Shown here one piece after another: positions 1 through 8,653 of a DNA stretch of 64,000 nt (within the stretch, counting starts at the first letter, position 1; each line of letters opens with the position of its first letter). A program made the translations under genes and the position numbers. Source of the DNA: Terrisporobacter petrolearius (lineage in GTDB: Bacteria; Bacillota; Clostridia; Peptostreptococcales; Peptostreptococcaceae); the NCBI RefSeq assembly GCF_020748185.1, contig NZ_JAHZMO010000002.1, forward strand, positions 166,585-230,584, given 5' to 3'. The notes under the pieces were generated by a model. The model had not been told where the DNA came from, did no database searches, and saw only the letters and a program-made list of their open reading frames with translations.

Positions 1-86
1 ATTAGGCTTTTTCCTTCCATTAATTTAAAGTTCATTTTTAAATAAGATACATAATCATCAAAACTAAATTCATATTCGTACTTCAT
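1..86 (-). CDS. partial CDS, N-terminal 28 residues, unknown (YcxB-like start?)
   Basis: An ATG at 86 is preceded by a GGGAGAG ribosome site, and the frame stays open to the window edge. The visible peptide begins MKYEYEFSFDDYVSYLKM. The 'DDYVSYLKMNFKL' stretch loosely resembles the start of YcxB-like proteins such as the one encoded at 25828-26364, but too little is present to assign a family. Confidence 0.6.
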   Translation of the reverse strand, partial: MKYEYEFSFDDYVSYLKMNFKLMEGKSL

Positions 87-143
87 AATACTCTCCCTTT
101 TTTTCAGATTTAATATTTCTGGTACTTATATATAAAAGTATTA

Positions 144-1643
144 TTATATTGTTGATTGTGATTTTGCCCATGTTTTCCCATTATCTTTTGACTCGTATAG
201 TACTCCTTTATCTCCTTTATAGTCACCATCTTGACCTTGTCCTGCAATCATCTTTAATACTCCACCTTCTTTGTAAGGCACAGTTGGAAAATCAAAAATA
301 CTTGTAGTAAGGCCACCTTCTAACTCTTCTTCCTCTTGATTAAATTCTACCATTTTAAAGGTTTTTCCACCGTTTTCACTACGATATAGGGTTGCACTAT
401 CACCAGATTTATTTACAGTAACTACAAATCCAAGTTTTTCATTTATAAAGTTTATACCGTATATACTTCCAACAGCATCTCCAAAAGGGTTTTCATTTAT
501 TTTTTCCCATGTAACGCCACCATCAGTAGTTTTTATTAATTCATAAAAAATACTTCCAAGAGCTGCATCCACAGGATTTAGTTTATATCCTATTTTATCT
601 GATAAGTAAAATTTCTCTTTACTTGATTCATTAGGATTATTGAATTCATCAGGTTTTTCTTCTTCCTTATTAGGATTTTCTCCAGGAAGAATGTTTTGAC
701 TTTTACTCCAGTTAGTGTCATTTATTAAATTATACCTAAAAGGCGTTATCTCTTCTTTCTTATTTGGAATGTATAAAGATACGCTATACCCAGTTATTTC
801 TCCACTAAATTCTTCTAAATACATGTTGTATATATCTTCTAGCTTAAGTTCATGACCATCTTCATAAATATTTATTAGCCCTGTTGTATTATATACCCAG
901 CTTCTTTTTCCACTATAAAGTAGCCCATATTCTTTTTCATTATTTTTCAAGTAGGATTTTTTTATATTAATTGCTCTTACTGTTTCTACTAAAGGATCTA
1001 ATAACTTGTCTTCAGTGTAGTCACCATTTACTACTCCATCAAGTCTTAGAGTCATTTTATTTGATTTGTTGTCATAAGTTATCAGGTAACTCTTCTCCTG
1101 TCCATCTTTATTTTTACCATAAACAAAGGCGTATAAATCTGTAATTTTTCCATCAGAGTTAAACTGTAGCTGAAACTCATTGCTCATGTATAATTTCTTT
1201 GGTAGAGGATATTTTTCATTTATATCATTAAAAATTCCTGCCACACCATATTTGTAAAAATTATTGTGTTCAAATTCAACACTTCTTTCTGTTTTTGCTC
1301 TAAGTATTAACCATGAAAGTTTTCCACCAAAATTTACTGAGCTTTTGTATATGTTGTATCCATAGAATGACGTAATTGCAATTATTAATGCTATAGATGT
1401 GTATTTCCAAGGTTTTGATGTTGCTAGCTTGCTTAGATTGCCCTTCTTATTTTTTATAATTTTAATAGATGTAATTACAATAACAAGTATAAAAAATACA
1501 GTTAATAGTATTAATATTTGAAGATTGTAATTATGTCTTCCATATTTGCAAATTTCAGCTAGTTTATAAAAGAAAAAACCATATGCTATAAGCAGTATTG
1601 GATTTGTTATTAGTGATACTAGTATTTGTTTTAGTTTGTTCAT
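144..1643 (-). CDS. membrane-anchored protein with BNR/Asp-box (beta-propeller-like) repeats
   Basis: 499 aa. Three hydrophobic segments lie in the first ~100 residues (about 8-28, 41-61 and 79-98), followed by a long hydrophilic region. The C-terminal third holds Asp-box motifs of the form S/T-x-D-x-G-x-T-W: TTDGGVTWEKI near residue 374, SENGGKTF near 430 and SKDNGKTW near 485. Such motifs mark sialidase/BNR or YCF48-type propellers, usually exported. An acidic, Pro/Glu-rich linker (EEEKPDEFNNPNE) precedes them. No catalytic sialidase residues were recognised, so an extracellular binding or structural role is inferred only. It is a single-gene unit on the minus strand. Confidence 0.7.
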   Translation of the reverse strand: MNKLKQILVSLITNPILLIAYGFFFYKLAEICKYGRHNYNLQILILLTVFFILVIVITSIKIIKNKKGNLSKLATSKPWKYTSIALIIAITSFYGYNIYKSSVNFGGKLSWLILRAKTERSVEFEHNNFYKYGVAGIFNDINEKYPLPKKLYMSNEFQLQFNSDGKITDLYAFVYGKNKDGQEKSYLITYDNKSNKMTLRLDGVVNGDYTEDKLLDPLVETVRAINIKKSYLKNNEKEYGLLYSGKRSWVYNTTGLINIYEDGHELKLEDIYNMYLEEFSGEITGYSVSLYIPNKKEEITPFRYNLINDTNWSKSQNILPGENPNKEEEKPDEFNNPNESSKEKFYLSDKIGYKLNPVDAALGSIFYELIKTTDGGVTWEKINENPFGDAVGSIYGINFINEKLGFVVTVNKSGDSATLYRSENGGKTFKMVEFNQEEEELEGGLTTSIFDFPTVPYKEGGVLKMIAGQGQDGDYKGDKGVLYESKDNGKTWAKSQSTI

Positions 1644-1785
1644 ATGTGATTCCTCTTTTCCTATGATTAAATCTATATTTGTATATCAAATTTTAGTATA
1701 TTTTATAATCATAAATTTTCTTGTTTATTTATATGATATCAAAAACATTTTCATTTCGCATTATTCATAGGTTTTGGGTAAAATA

Positions 1786-1810
1786 AAAGCTAGCCTCATG
1801 GGCTAGCTTT
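1786..1810. terminator. hairpin terminator-like element
   Basis: AAAGCTAGCC / GGCTAGCTTT form a perfect 10-bp stem around a 5-nt loop, with GTTAATTTTT following on the plus strand. It stands alone between the 499-aa gene and the small ORF at 1999, so the transcript it ends is unclear. Confidence 0.5.
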
Positions 1811-1998
1811 GTTAATTTTTTAGATATACTTCTTTAACTATATAATTAAAAAACGTTTTTATTTAGCTTAGGTCTAAAGGGTCGACATAAAACCCCATCA
1901 TTATCATTATATCTAAAAATTACGATAAAAAACAGTCTTTTTCTTATAATATTTTTCATATAAAATTAAGTAAATAAAGCTTATAAGGAGAGATAGTC

Positions 1999-2097
1999 AT
2001 GAAAAAGGGAATTCTTTTATTATCGTCTGTAATCTGTGGAGTGTTTTTTGTATTTAAACTAATAAGTAATAAAAAAGATATGGCAAAAATAAAATAG
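1999..2097 (+). CDS. small single-pass membrane protein, 32 aa
   Basis: An ATG with a near-perfect AAGGAGA ribosome site 7 nt upstream opens a 32-codon frame that begins MKKGILLLSSVICGVFFVF and ends in a basic tail. One hydrophobic helix is predicted, with positive charges on both sides. A strong hairpin terminator follows within 12 nt, so it has the layout of a complete mini-transcription unit. No family was recognised. It is one of the few plus-strand genes in this part of the window. Confidence 0.6.
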   Translation: MKKGILLLSSVICGVFFVFKLISNKKDMAKIK

Positions 2098-2107
2098 TAT
2101 GAATAGT

Positions 2108-2152
2108 AAAAAGATATAGGATTTGGTATTATACTAATTCTATATCTTTTTA
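2108..2152 (+). terminator. terminator of the 32-aa ORF; near-identical copy at 19268
   Basis: AAAAAGATATAG pairs with CTATATCTTTTT, enclosing a second small stem (GGTA/TACT), and is followed by T-rich sequence. The whole element, loop included, recurs at 19268-19314, so it is a dispersed terminator-type repeat and not just a chance hairpin. Confidence 0.7.
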
Positions 2153-2265
2153 ATGTATGTTTAATAACAACTTGAATTTTTTTATAACTCTAGCTGTAAC
2201 TTTGAACAGACACTAGTCTTTACCTTTCCCTTTGTACCCGAAAAAATTCCACTTACTTTTCCAAT

Positions 2266-2296
2266 CACTACTGATGCCCATGATGTGATATTTTCA
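2266..2296. repeat. 31-bp intergenic repeat, copy 1 (copy 2 at 10698-10728)
   Basis: The two copies differ at only two positions within 31 bp. Around the first copy a plus-strand frame (about 2222-2338) reads PITTDAHDVIFSSHSNYNS and then stops; the second copy keeps TTDAH-VIFS before diverging. This looks like the shared tail of a decayed gene family. The 2153-2370 gap holds nothing else recognisable. Confidence 0.45.
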
Positions 2297-2370
2297 AGTC
2301 ATTCTAACTACAACAGCTCTTATGGAATACTCATTTAAGTAAGTTCCACAGTGTGTGTAGACTTGTTTTT

Positions 2371-3888
2371 TCAACTTCTTAGTTTATTAGCCAGATTAAT
2401 AATATTTTCTAAAATATCACTATCATTACTCCAAATATCAGGAGTTAATCCTACACCTTCTTGGGTATCATTACAAATTATTATATTATTACCAAAAACA
2501 AATTGAATTTTAGAGTTTGGAAGATAGGTCTTGTTAAACTTACTTGATACAGATGCTCCATAAGTATTTGTTCCAACTACTATAACATTATCTAAAGTTT
2601 TTAAATATCTAACAAAATTTTCTCCAGATGATGCCACACACTCATCTACGATAATAAATATTAATCTATCATTTTTAAATCTTTTTTCTTTACTCTCATC
2701 TAAGTACCATTTATTTTCATTTAATGATATTTTTTCAAGTTCCCTGTTATAATCATCTTTTAGCTCATCTATTAGATCATCATAATTCATATTTTCCAAA
2801 ATCTTTTTTGAAATATAATTATTAATTTTACTGTTTAGTATAATTCCTTCACTCTGGATATGCGGAACCTGCCCAGTATAATTTTTAAACCATTCTATAG
2901 ACATAATATCTTGACCTCCTGAATTACCTCTAATATCCACAACTGCTATAGGATATTTTTTTATTAAGTTGGCTGATTCAGGAAATAATTTGCTAATTTT
3001 GTCATCAGAGTTTTTCTCATACATTCTAGGTATAGTTATTAGGGGTATTTTATCTTTTACTGTATATTTATAGTCCCCACTAGCTACTGATTTATTTATA
3101 TGAGAAAGTTCAATACATTCAGATATATCTTTATTGTTAAAACTTAATATAACTTTTAAAGTATTCTCTTTATCAATATCATCTAATATTCCTAAGTAAT
3201 AGCATAAATCACCAGATTTATTTATAGATAGCTTTAAGTATTCTTCTATATTTTCACTATTATCTATTGATTTTATATAATACTTATTTCCATCTTTAAT
3301 AGTATAATAGCCCTCTTCTGACTTATTAAATTCTATATTTTCGTTGCTATAGTATACCTTAGAAGTCATTGGTGATTTTTGGTTAACACTAAAATGGTTA
3401 TCCTCTATAAATTTAATATTTTTAAGTATTAACTGTTCCAACTCAGATACTGAAATTATATCATTATCATATTCTTTAATTGTATTTATTATATCTTTTT
3501 TAGCATTTAAAAAGGTTGAATCCCCACCGAAATATAAATATCCTCCATAGGAGTATTTTATTACATTAAAAATGAAATCTACATCTGAAATTGCTTGAGA
3601 TTTAGTTATTGTGATAGGCTTATTAATTGTTTTGCCTTTACTATCATCTAAAACATATGTTATATATTCTAACTGATTTTCTGATATTCCTAACTCATTT
3701 GGATTGTATTCATACATATAACTACTTATATCTTTTTTACTTTTATTTGTATTTTTAGTACTAATTTTTTTCTCATTAACTTTATCTACAAATTCACTAC
3801 AATTATTCCTTATTCTTAATTTGTTAATTTGAAATATAGCTACCACAAATATTATTAATATAAATAAAATCCCCAACTTTTTTCTCAT
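2371..3888 (-). CDS. S41 family (C-terminal processing-like) serine peptidase, membrane-anchored
   Basis: An N-terminal hydrophobic segment (KLGILFILIIFVVAIF) anchors or exports the protein. The C-terminal half carries the S41 fold: DIRGNSGGQD near residue 319, CVASSGENF (catalytic Ser in the SSG turn) near 419 and GTNTYGASVSS about 25 residues later. The start chosen is the ATG at 3888, which follows AAGGGGGGAAAGG; an ATG 48 nt upstream lacks a ribosome site and lies inside the GNAT stub at 3915-3995. No PDZ domain was obvious, as in other small S41 hydrolases of clostridia. The substrate is unknown. It is a single-gene unit. Confidence 0.82.
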   Translation of the reverse strand: MRKKLGILFILIIFVVAIFQINKLRIRNNCSEFVDKVNEKKISTKNTNKSKKDISSYMYEYNPNELGISENQLEYITYVLDDSKGKTINKPITITKSQAISDVDFIFNVIKYSYGGYLYFGGDSTFLNAKKDIINTIKEYDNDIISVSELEQLILKNIKFIEDNHFSVNQKSPMTSKVYYSNENIEFNKSEEGYYTIKDGNKYYIKSIDNSENIEEYLKLSINKSGDLCYYLGILDDIDKENTLKVILSFNNKDISECIELSHINKSVASGDYKYTVKDKIPLITIPRMYEKNSDDKISKLFPESANLIKKYPIAVVDIRGNSGGQDIMSIEWFKNYTGQVPHIQSEGIILNSKINNYISKKILENMNYDDLIDELKDDYNRELEKISLNENKWYLDESKEKRFKNDRLIFIIVDECVASSGENFVRYLKTLDNVIVVGTNTYGASVSSKFNKTYLPNSKIQFVFGNNIIICNDTQEGVGLTPDIWSNDSDILENIINLANKLRS

Positions 3889-3914
3889 ACCTTTCCCCCC
3901 TTCAATCATAATAT

Positions 3915-3995
3915 CTAATTTGTATTTTTCAACCACTTTTTAAGCAGCTCTACATCTTCATCCCTAAACACTCTAAGCTTTATATAATTCTCCAT
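3915..3995 (-). pseudogene. 5' stub of a GNAT acetyltransferase gene
   Basis: An ATG with a good GGGAGG ribosome site opens a 26-codon frame, MENYIKLRVFRDEDVELLKK and then WLKNTN. This is the canonical N-terminus of Acetyltransf_3-type GNAT proteins (I-x-LR-x-F-x-x-D-x-x-x-L-x-x-W). It stops abruptly and the S41 peptidase begins at once. The rest of the acetyltransferase is missing, so this is probably a deletion or insertion scar. Confidence 0.6.
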
Positions 3996-4037
3996 ATAAC
4001 CTCCCATTATATAAATAATTACCCTACAATTTGGAGT

Positions 4038-4535
4038 TTATAAGTTAATTAATAAAATGCTTACTCCTACAAATAGGCATGGGAATATCCCTACTAACAT
4101 TCCTACTAGACCATGAACAAAATGATACTTTTTTTGATGATATTCTTTATCCATATGTTCAGTACCAGGTAATCTTATTACCTTAATATTAGCAAATAAA
4201 ATCCAATCCATAAAGAAACAATCCCAAACATTAATTATAAACCAAATAAAAAAGCTTCCTAAAAACCCATCTAGAAAAGTTTTTGCCTGTGCTAAACTCA
4301 TTAGTCCAACAAGTACTATAAAACCAATGAAAATAAATATTCCCTTCTTAATTATAGCTGTTTTGCTTAATGGTTCTGCTGGTATTCTTTCATGAGTTTT
4401 AAAATATTCTTCTTGAATATCTTTTGGATAATCATGAATCCACCAAACTGGATTTTTACATAAAGGAATAAATATAACTAAATTGAAAATCACTGTTATA
4501 ATTACAGTTTCTATTAATAATATCCACAAATTCAT
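4038..4535 (-). CDS. four-TM integral membrane protein, unknown function
   Basis: 165 aa. Hydrophobic segments lie at about 4-24, 62-82, 88-108 and 143-163. A soluble loop carries NPVWWIHDYPKDIQEEYFKTHERIP and the loop before the last helix is His/Lys-rich (HMDKEYHQKKYHFVHG). The ATG follows an AGGTTAAAG ribosome site. The family seems widespread in clostridia without known function. It is monocistronic, and no enzymatic motif was seen. Confidence 0.75.
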   Translation of the reverse strand: MNLWILLIETVIITVIFNLVIFIPLCKNPVWWIHDYPKDIQEEYFKTHERIPAEPLSKTAIIKKGIFIFIGFIVLVGLMSLAQAKTFLDGFLGSFFIWFIINVWDCFFMDWILFANIKVIRLPGTEHMDKEYHQKKYHFVHGLVGMLVGIFPCLFVGVSILLINL

Positions 4536-4668
4536 ACTTTAACCTCCAATCCAAATTCCTATTTATTTACATAATTTTGTTCATTTATCATTACAATTTT
4601 CATCAAATCTCCCCTACCTAGTTAAACACGAGTCTCACAAATTTTATTTAATTAATCTATCATTATTT

Positions 4669-5190
4669 TTAGAGTAATTTTTCATATAGCCTAAACCACT
4701 TCAATCCATAATTCTCTAATCCTAAATCAACAGTATCAATATATTTAAAACCGAACTTTTCATAAAGCTTGATTGCCGGTAAGTTTTTCTCATAAACATC
4801 TAAACGAAGTACCTTAATATCCTTCTTATTTGCCTGTTTCTCTGCAAATTTTAGGAGTTCTTTTCCGACTCCTTGACCCCAATAGTCTGGATGTATAGCA
4901 AATGTATAAATTACAAATACATCTGAATATTTAAACTGTTTTTGCCAATTTGCCATTAAATAAGCATGCTCTGGCTTATGACTTAATATTATTGAACCTA
5001 CAATTTTTCCACTTATACTTGCAACATATAAACCACCATCTTTAATTCCAGCAACTGCATCATCTCTAATTGGATATACTCCCTTTTTCCAACCTGGATA
5101 ATTTACATGAGCTTGTAAGTAATCATTCAATTCATTATACAATTCTTCTAATTTATCAATATCCTTTTCTACTCCTAGTCTAATTATAAT
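4669..5190 (-). CDS. GNAT family N-acetyltransferase with non-standard start
   Basis: The GNAT core is clear: IHPDYWGQGVGKELLKFAEK is the acetyl-CoA-binding motif A (Q/R-x-x-G-x-G), followed by NLPAIKLYEKFGF. The first TTG lies at 5142, but the frame stays open upstream and reads IIRLGVEKDIDKLEELYNEL, the typical GNAT N-terminus, back to an ATT codon at 5190 with GAAAGG about 10 nt upstream. No ATG, GTG or TTG exists at the family start. The out-of-frame ATG at 5200 (ATGAATAG) suggests a 4-bp change that broke the normal start. The protein therefore starts at ATT or from TTG 5142 in shortened form. The acceptor substrate is unknown. Confidence 0.72.
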   Translation of the reverse strand: MIIRLGVEKDIDKLEELYNELNDYLQAHVNYPGWKKGVYPIRDDAVAGIKDGGLYVASISGKIVGSIILSHKPEHAYLMANWQKQFKYSDVFVIYTFAIHPDYWGQGVGKELLKFAEKQANKKDIKVLRLDVYEKNLPAIKLYEKFGFKYIDTVDLGLENYGLKWFRLYEKLL

Positions 5191-5331
5191 ATCTATTCAT
5201 CCTTTCTATAAATTCCTATTTATCTATATTATATGAAAAGCACCTTTAATTTCCCATTATATTAAAATTATTCATTCAAATCCTTTCCAAAGCATACATT
5301 TCTAAATGAAAGTAATAGACCAAATTGTATA

Positions 5332-5358
5332 AAAAAACTAGGTTAAACCTAGTTTTTT
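5332..5358. terminator. bidirectional terminator
   Basis: A 27-nt near-perfect palindrome (AAAAAACTAGGTT, then its complement) gives T-runs on both strands. It ends the split gene at 5361-6002 on the minus strand. Confidence 0.8.
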
Positions 5359-5360
5359 CT

Positions 5361-6002
5361 TTAAATATGTAAATTAACTTTTTCTTCAAACTCTTTAATC
5401 CTCTTTAACAATCTATTCTCAGTGTTCTTTTTAAAGAAAATCATACCACCAAGGAAAATTACAGGAACAAATAAAAGCTCTCTCACTACAAATCCTTCAA
5501 AAATGCCCATCATGGGAAACATAAGAGAGAAAATAAATCCGAAAACAATAAAAAATTCGCTTCGTTCATGTCGCCAACGAGATGCCTTCGCTATCGCTTC
5601 AGGCAACTCCGTCGCTCAAAAATACATTTTTTACATTCCCTAAATGACTTGATATAACTTGATTCCAGAGTTTATCAACAGCGTAAACTTGACTATAATT
5701 TCCTTAAATGTAAAAAATTTTATACCTAAGCCACTTTTAAAACTTCCTGAAATATAGGATGTAGACTCCTTTTCAAATATTTCCCCTTCAAAAGTATATG
5801 TGTCTAAAACTCCTTTATGAGTAGCATGGGTTCCAGGGGTATTATTTGTATATAGCATAAATTTTATTTTGTTATTAATTCTCCTACATAATAAATTTGT
5901 ATTAGTAGAATTGTCTGCATTTATAACTTTTAGTTTATCCAGTTTAGTAATCAAAGTATTTTTAGAACAGTTAAAATCAAATCTATGATTGCCTTTATTC
6001 AT
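5361..6002 (-). pseudogene. membrane protein gene split by a 167-bp repeat insertion
   Basis: The N-terminal part (from ATG 6002, ribosome site AAAGGGGGGGAC) encodes a soluble domain ending SYISGSFKSGLGIKFF and then runs into repeat copy A (5551-5717), where it stops. On the far side of the repeat, the frame FIVFGFIFSLMFPMMGIF continues to a stop at 5361 with two hydrophobic helices and a basic coiled tail. Removing the repeat with one copy of the T6 tract rejoins the two frames exactly (GIKFF-IVFGF) into a protein of about 159 aa. The N-terminal ORF alone would be read as 120 aa plus repeat-encoded residues. No named family was recognised. Confidence 0.72.
5551..5717 (-). repeat. dispersed ~166-bp repeat, copy A (inserted in a gene)
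   Basis: This full-length copy of the family is also found at 44155, 46540 and 60527. On the minus strand it begins with a T6 tract plus ACAT, has an internal GTAAAAAATG, and ends with an imperfect hairpin (CGGAGTTGCCTGAAGC / GCGAAGGCATCTCG) and GCGAAGCGAA. It interrupts the reading frame of the gene at 5361-6002. Confidence 0.85.
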
Positions 6003-6076
6003 AAAGTCCCCCCCTTTATTGACCACAATTTTAAGTATTGTTTAAATAAATCTCATGAATAAATTGGAATCTATCT

Positions 6077-6553
6077 TTATAAATCCAGTTGCATAAATAT
6101 AGCTGTTTTTGCTGGATTATCATTATATCGATCTATAATCTTAAATCCATACTTTTCGTACAATTTAATTGCTGAACTCATGAAAGGAAATGTGTCTAAT
6201 CTCATATATTTGTATCCTATTTTCCTGGCATCAGATATTACTTGCTCAGTAAGTGCTTTACTAATACCTTGTCCTCTGAATTTTGGACGAACATAAAGTC
6301 TTTTTATTTCACAGTATTCATTATCATTCTTAGTTAGGGCAACGCACCCCACAGCCTCATCATTCACAATTGCAAGATACATTCTACCATAGGGTAAACT
6401 ATATTTATTTTTCATATCTTTTAATTCTTCATCTAAATTTTGTGAAGAAAGACATTCTTTAACATCATTTCCTTGTTTAATAATCATATCGGTATACTCA
6501 ACTACAAGTTCCCTTATTTCTTTTTCTCTATCATAAGCCAATACAATATTCAT
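6077..6553 (-). CDS. GNAT family N-acetyltransferase
   Basis: 158 aa. The IKRLYVRPKFRGQGISKALT segment is motif A (R-G-x-G-x-S) and SSAIKLYEKYGF is the C-terminal beta-bulge region, both diagnostic of GNAT enzymes. Beta-strand 4 is GRMYLAIVNDEAVGCVAL. The ATG follows GAGAGAG. It resembles the small acetyltransferases called PhnO-like or YkkB-like in Firmicutes. The substrate cannot be told from sequence. It is a single-gene unit ended by the hairpin at about 6602-6628 (AAGCCA..TGGCTT), which lies upstream and belongs to the 6823 gene side. Confidence 0.85.
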   Translation of the reverse strand: MNIVLAYDREKEIRELVVEYTDMIIKQGNDVKECLSSQNLDEELKDMKNKYSLPYGRMYLAIVNDEAVGCVALTKNDNEYCEIKRLYVRPKFRGQGISKALTEQVISDARKIGYKYMRLDTFPFMSSAIKLYEKYGFKIIDRYNDNPAKTAIFMQLDL

Positions 6554-6601
6554 TTTCTCTCTCCTTCATAAATTCATATTTATCTCTTAATTGTAGCAGA
6601 A

Positions 6602-6628
6602 AAGCCACTGATTTTATATCAATGGCTT
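6602..6628. terminator. hairpin terminator-like element
   Basis: AAGCCACTGAT and ATCAATGGCTT pair with one mismatch around a 5-nt loop. It lies between the 6823-7740 gene and the GNAT gene, both on the minus strand. Confidence 0.5.
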
Positions 6629-6705
6629 ACTATCTCAAGTAATTCTTATTTTATCCTAAATAATTTTTTAGTCTGTGTTTTCACCACCTACTGACAACAG
6701 CCTGG

Positions 6706-6745
6706 TTTCACAAAAGTATTTCTTTTATACTTTTTTGTGTGGAAA
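6706..6745 (-). terminator. terminator of the 305-aa gene
   Basis: On the minus strand TTTCCACACAAAAAAGTAT pairs with ATACTTTTGTGAAA around a short A-rich loop. It lies about 80 nt past the stop of the gene at 6823. Confidence 0.5.
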
Positions 6746-6822
6746 TTATCATATGTTTTCCCTTATGTACCTTGTATTTATGATTTTGTAAATATAATTA
6801 AAATCTGATGCAATTGTTTTGC

Positions 6823-7740
6823 CTAATTCTCAAAGGATATCTCTACATTTTTTATCAACTTGTTACCGTAGTATACATGAATAGTTGTAGTTCCAACACC
6901 TATTCCTGTTATTCTACATTTGTTAAATTCATCACTTACTTTGCAAATGGATGTGTCGTCTACAACATAAGAAAGATTATTTTCATCTATCTTTTCCTCT
7001 TTATCACTATCAAAAGCCAAATTCATTATTATAAAATCCCCTTTTTTAAAAACATATGCAGACTTATCTTTTTTGTAATCTATATCAAATATGACTTCTG
7101 TTACATTTACCTGACTTGTGTTTAAACCTATAAAAATTGCTGTACCTATAATTCCTATAAAAACTACTATAAGTAAAGGAATTATGTAATTATGTTTTTT
7201 CTTTGCAGAGCTTAAACTAGGGTCATTTTCTTGGGAGTCTTCTAGTAAATCTTTTTCGTAATCCTGAGAGTTTATATTATTTTCATTGTGTAAAAAGTTA
7301 TTCTCCATTTGATTATCTTCGTTAATATCATCAAGCTCATCCAATATTTCTTCCTGTTCGAAATTACCTTTTAGTAAATACTTCTCTATTTTTTTATCTT
7401 TTATTTTAATATATTGTGGCCATTTTAATCCATATTTCAAATTTTCCAATATAAAATTTATTCTTTTTTTGGGAATATGCTTCTCTTCCATTATAAGTCT
7501 TGCTTTAGTTAGGGCTATTTTTCTATTTAAGTCATTGGTGTTTTTCTTGTCTAAGAGTATTTCTCCTATACCCAGGTCCAAAGCTTCTTTTAGCCATGCA
7601 GATTCTTTAGATAAATTTGGTCTTAATTCACTTATCATCACACTTAAATGAGTAGAGTCTAACAATGAATTTTTACCAAAATTTTTTATTATAAATCTTA
7701 ATGCTCCACCAAGATTTTCTTCTAATTTTTTATCACTCAT
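6823..7740 (-). CDS. single-pass membrane protein with C-terminal Ig-like (Big_2-like) domain
   Basis: 305 aa from ATG 7740, which follows GAGGGGG with 7-nt spacing (an ATG 15 nt earlier lacks a site). The N-terminal ~110 residues form a helical cytoplasmic domain rich in K and L. An acidic Asn/Glu linker follows, then one transmembrane helix (NYIIPLLIVVFIGIIGTAIF, near residues 185-205). The outer domain ends ICKVSDEFNKCRITGIGVGT and TTIHVYYGNKLIKNVEISF, the pattern of a bacterial Ig-like Big_2 fold. A cell-surface sensing or binding role is inferred. The gene stands alone. Confidence 0.7.
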   Translation of the reverse strand: MSDKKLEENLGGALRFIIKNFGKNSLLDSTHLSVMISELRPNLSKESAWLKEALDLGIGEILLDKKNTNDLNRKIALTKARLIMEEKHIPKKRINFILENLKYGLKWPQYIKIKDKKIEKYLLKGNFEQEEILDELDDINEDNQMENNFLHNENNINSQDYEKDLLEDSQENDPSLSSAKKKHNYIIPLLIVVFIGIIGTAIFIGLNTSQVNVTEVIFDIDYKKDKSAYVFKKGDFIIMNLAFDSDKEEKIDENNLSYVVDDTSICKVSDEFNKCRITGIGVGTTTIHVYYGNKLIKNVEISFEN

Positions 7741-7851
7741 TTTACACCCCCTCATATATAAATTATTATTTAATTTGCATGTATAGAACTCTATTGTTTT
7801 TGAGATTGGGTGTTATTTGTTCTGCTATAAAAATATGTAAATTTATAAAAT

Positions 7852-7882
7852 AAAAAAGAGCATCTTATCTTGATGCTCTTTT
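7852..7882 (-). terminator. terminator of the XRE gene at 7936
   Basis: AAAAAGAGCATC / GATGCTCTTTT stem with a 6-nt loop, with T/A runs on both sides. Confidence 0.75.
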
Positions 7883-7935
7883 AATTGGCATTATATAAAA
7901 ATTGTAACCCAAAATCTATACAAATAATTTTTAAT

Positions 7936-8376
7936 TTACTTATTTTTTTCTATTTTATACTTTTGATAAAGGATATCTTTTAAAACCAATACTGTATCTT
8001 GGTCGTTAAAATTAAATTCATTTTTGAACTCATCGTATAATTTTGATATTTTTTCACAATAAGTATTTATGTTTTGCATTCCTTGATATGAATCTAAAAT
8101 AGGATATTTTTTACTCCATGCACTAGTCCAATCAATTTCATCAACTATCATTTCTATACTAGTAATATCACCACTTGGATTGCTCTTACTTATAAGATAA
8201 TCATAACTTACATTATATAGCTGACTTAGTAGTTTGATATTTTTTAACTCAGGAACTGTTTGATTTGCTTCCCACTTACTTACAGTTTGTCTAGATACAT
8301 CTAATTTATTAGCAACTTCTTCTTGAGATAAACCAGCCTTTTTACGTAAACTTAATATTTTATCTCCTAATAACAT
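7936..8376 (-). CDS. XRE-family transcriptional regulator
   Basis: 146 aa from ATG 8376, preceded by AAGGATGTG. The first ~60 residues are a classic helix-turn-helix: LRKKAGLSQEEVANKLDVSR, then QTVSKWEANQTVPELKNIKL. The remaining ~85 residues are helical and have no recognised ligand domain (SYQGMQNINTYCEKISKLYDEF). Upstream, AAAGTATACTATACC and AAGTTAACTTT half-sites (about 8403-8432) could be its own operator. It has no co-transcribed partner, so its targets are unknown. Confidence 0.85.
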   Translation of the reverse strand: MLLGDKILSLRKKAGLSQEEVANKLDVSRQTVSKWEANQTVPELKNIKLLSQLYNVSYDYLISKSNPSGDITSIEMIVDEIDWTSAWSKKYPILDSYQGMQNINTYCEKISKLYDEFKNEFNFNDQDTVLVLKDILYQKYKIEKNK

Positions 8377-8607
8377 AATAATCACATCCTTCCATTTGTT
8401 CAAAGTTAACTTGTAGGTATAGTATACTTTAAGGATGAATTATTTTCTACCAATTGAATTTGGAATTTTGTCAATTAAACTTAACATCTAACGAATTTAT
8501 ATAAATACAAATACTTTTTAATTCGTATTATATAACAATTTTTTCTGACATTGTAACGGCAGGATAAATAAGTGTCTGATTTTTTTCATAATAATAGCAT
8601 TAAATTA

Positions 8608-8649
8608 AAAATACACTTTCCAGCCATAGATCACTGAAAAGTGTATTTA
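8608..8649 (-). terminator. terminator of pepP
   Basis: AAATACACTTT pairs with AAAGTGTATTT, extended inside by TTTC/GAAA, just past the stop at 8654. Confidence 0.75.
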
Positions 8650-8653
8650 TTAA

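Noticed and set aside
5422..5643. Plus-strand ORF across the hairpin half of repeat copy A
   Set aside because: Similar frames appear over other repeat copies because the repeat itself is open there. No ribosome site and no protein features.
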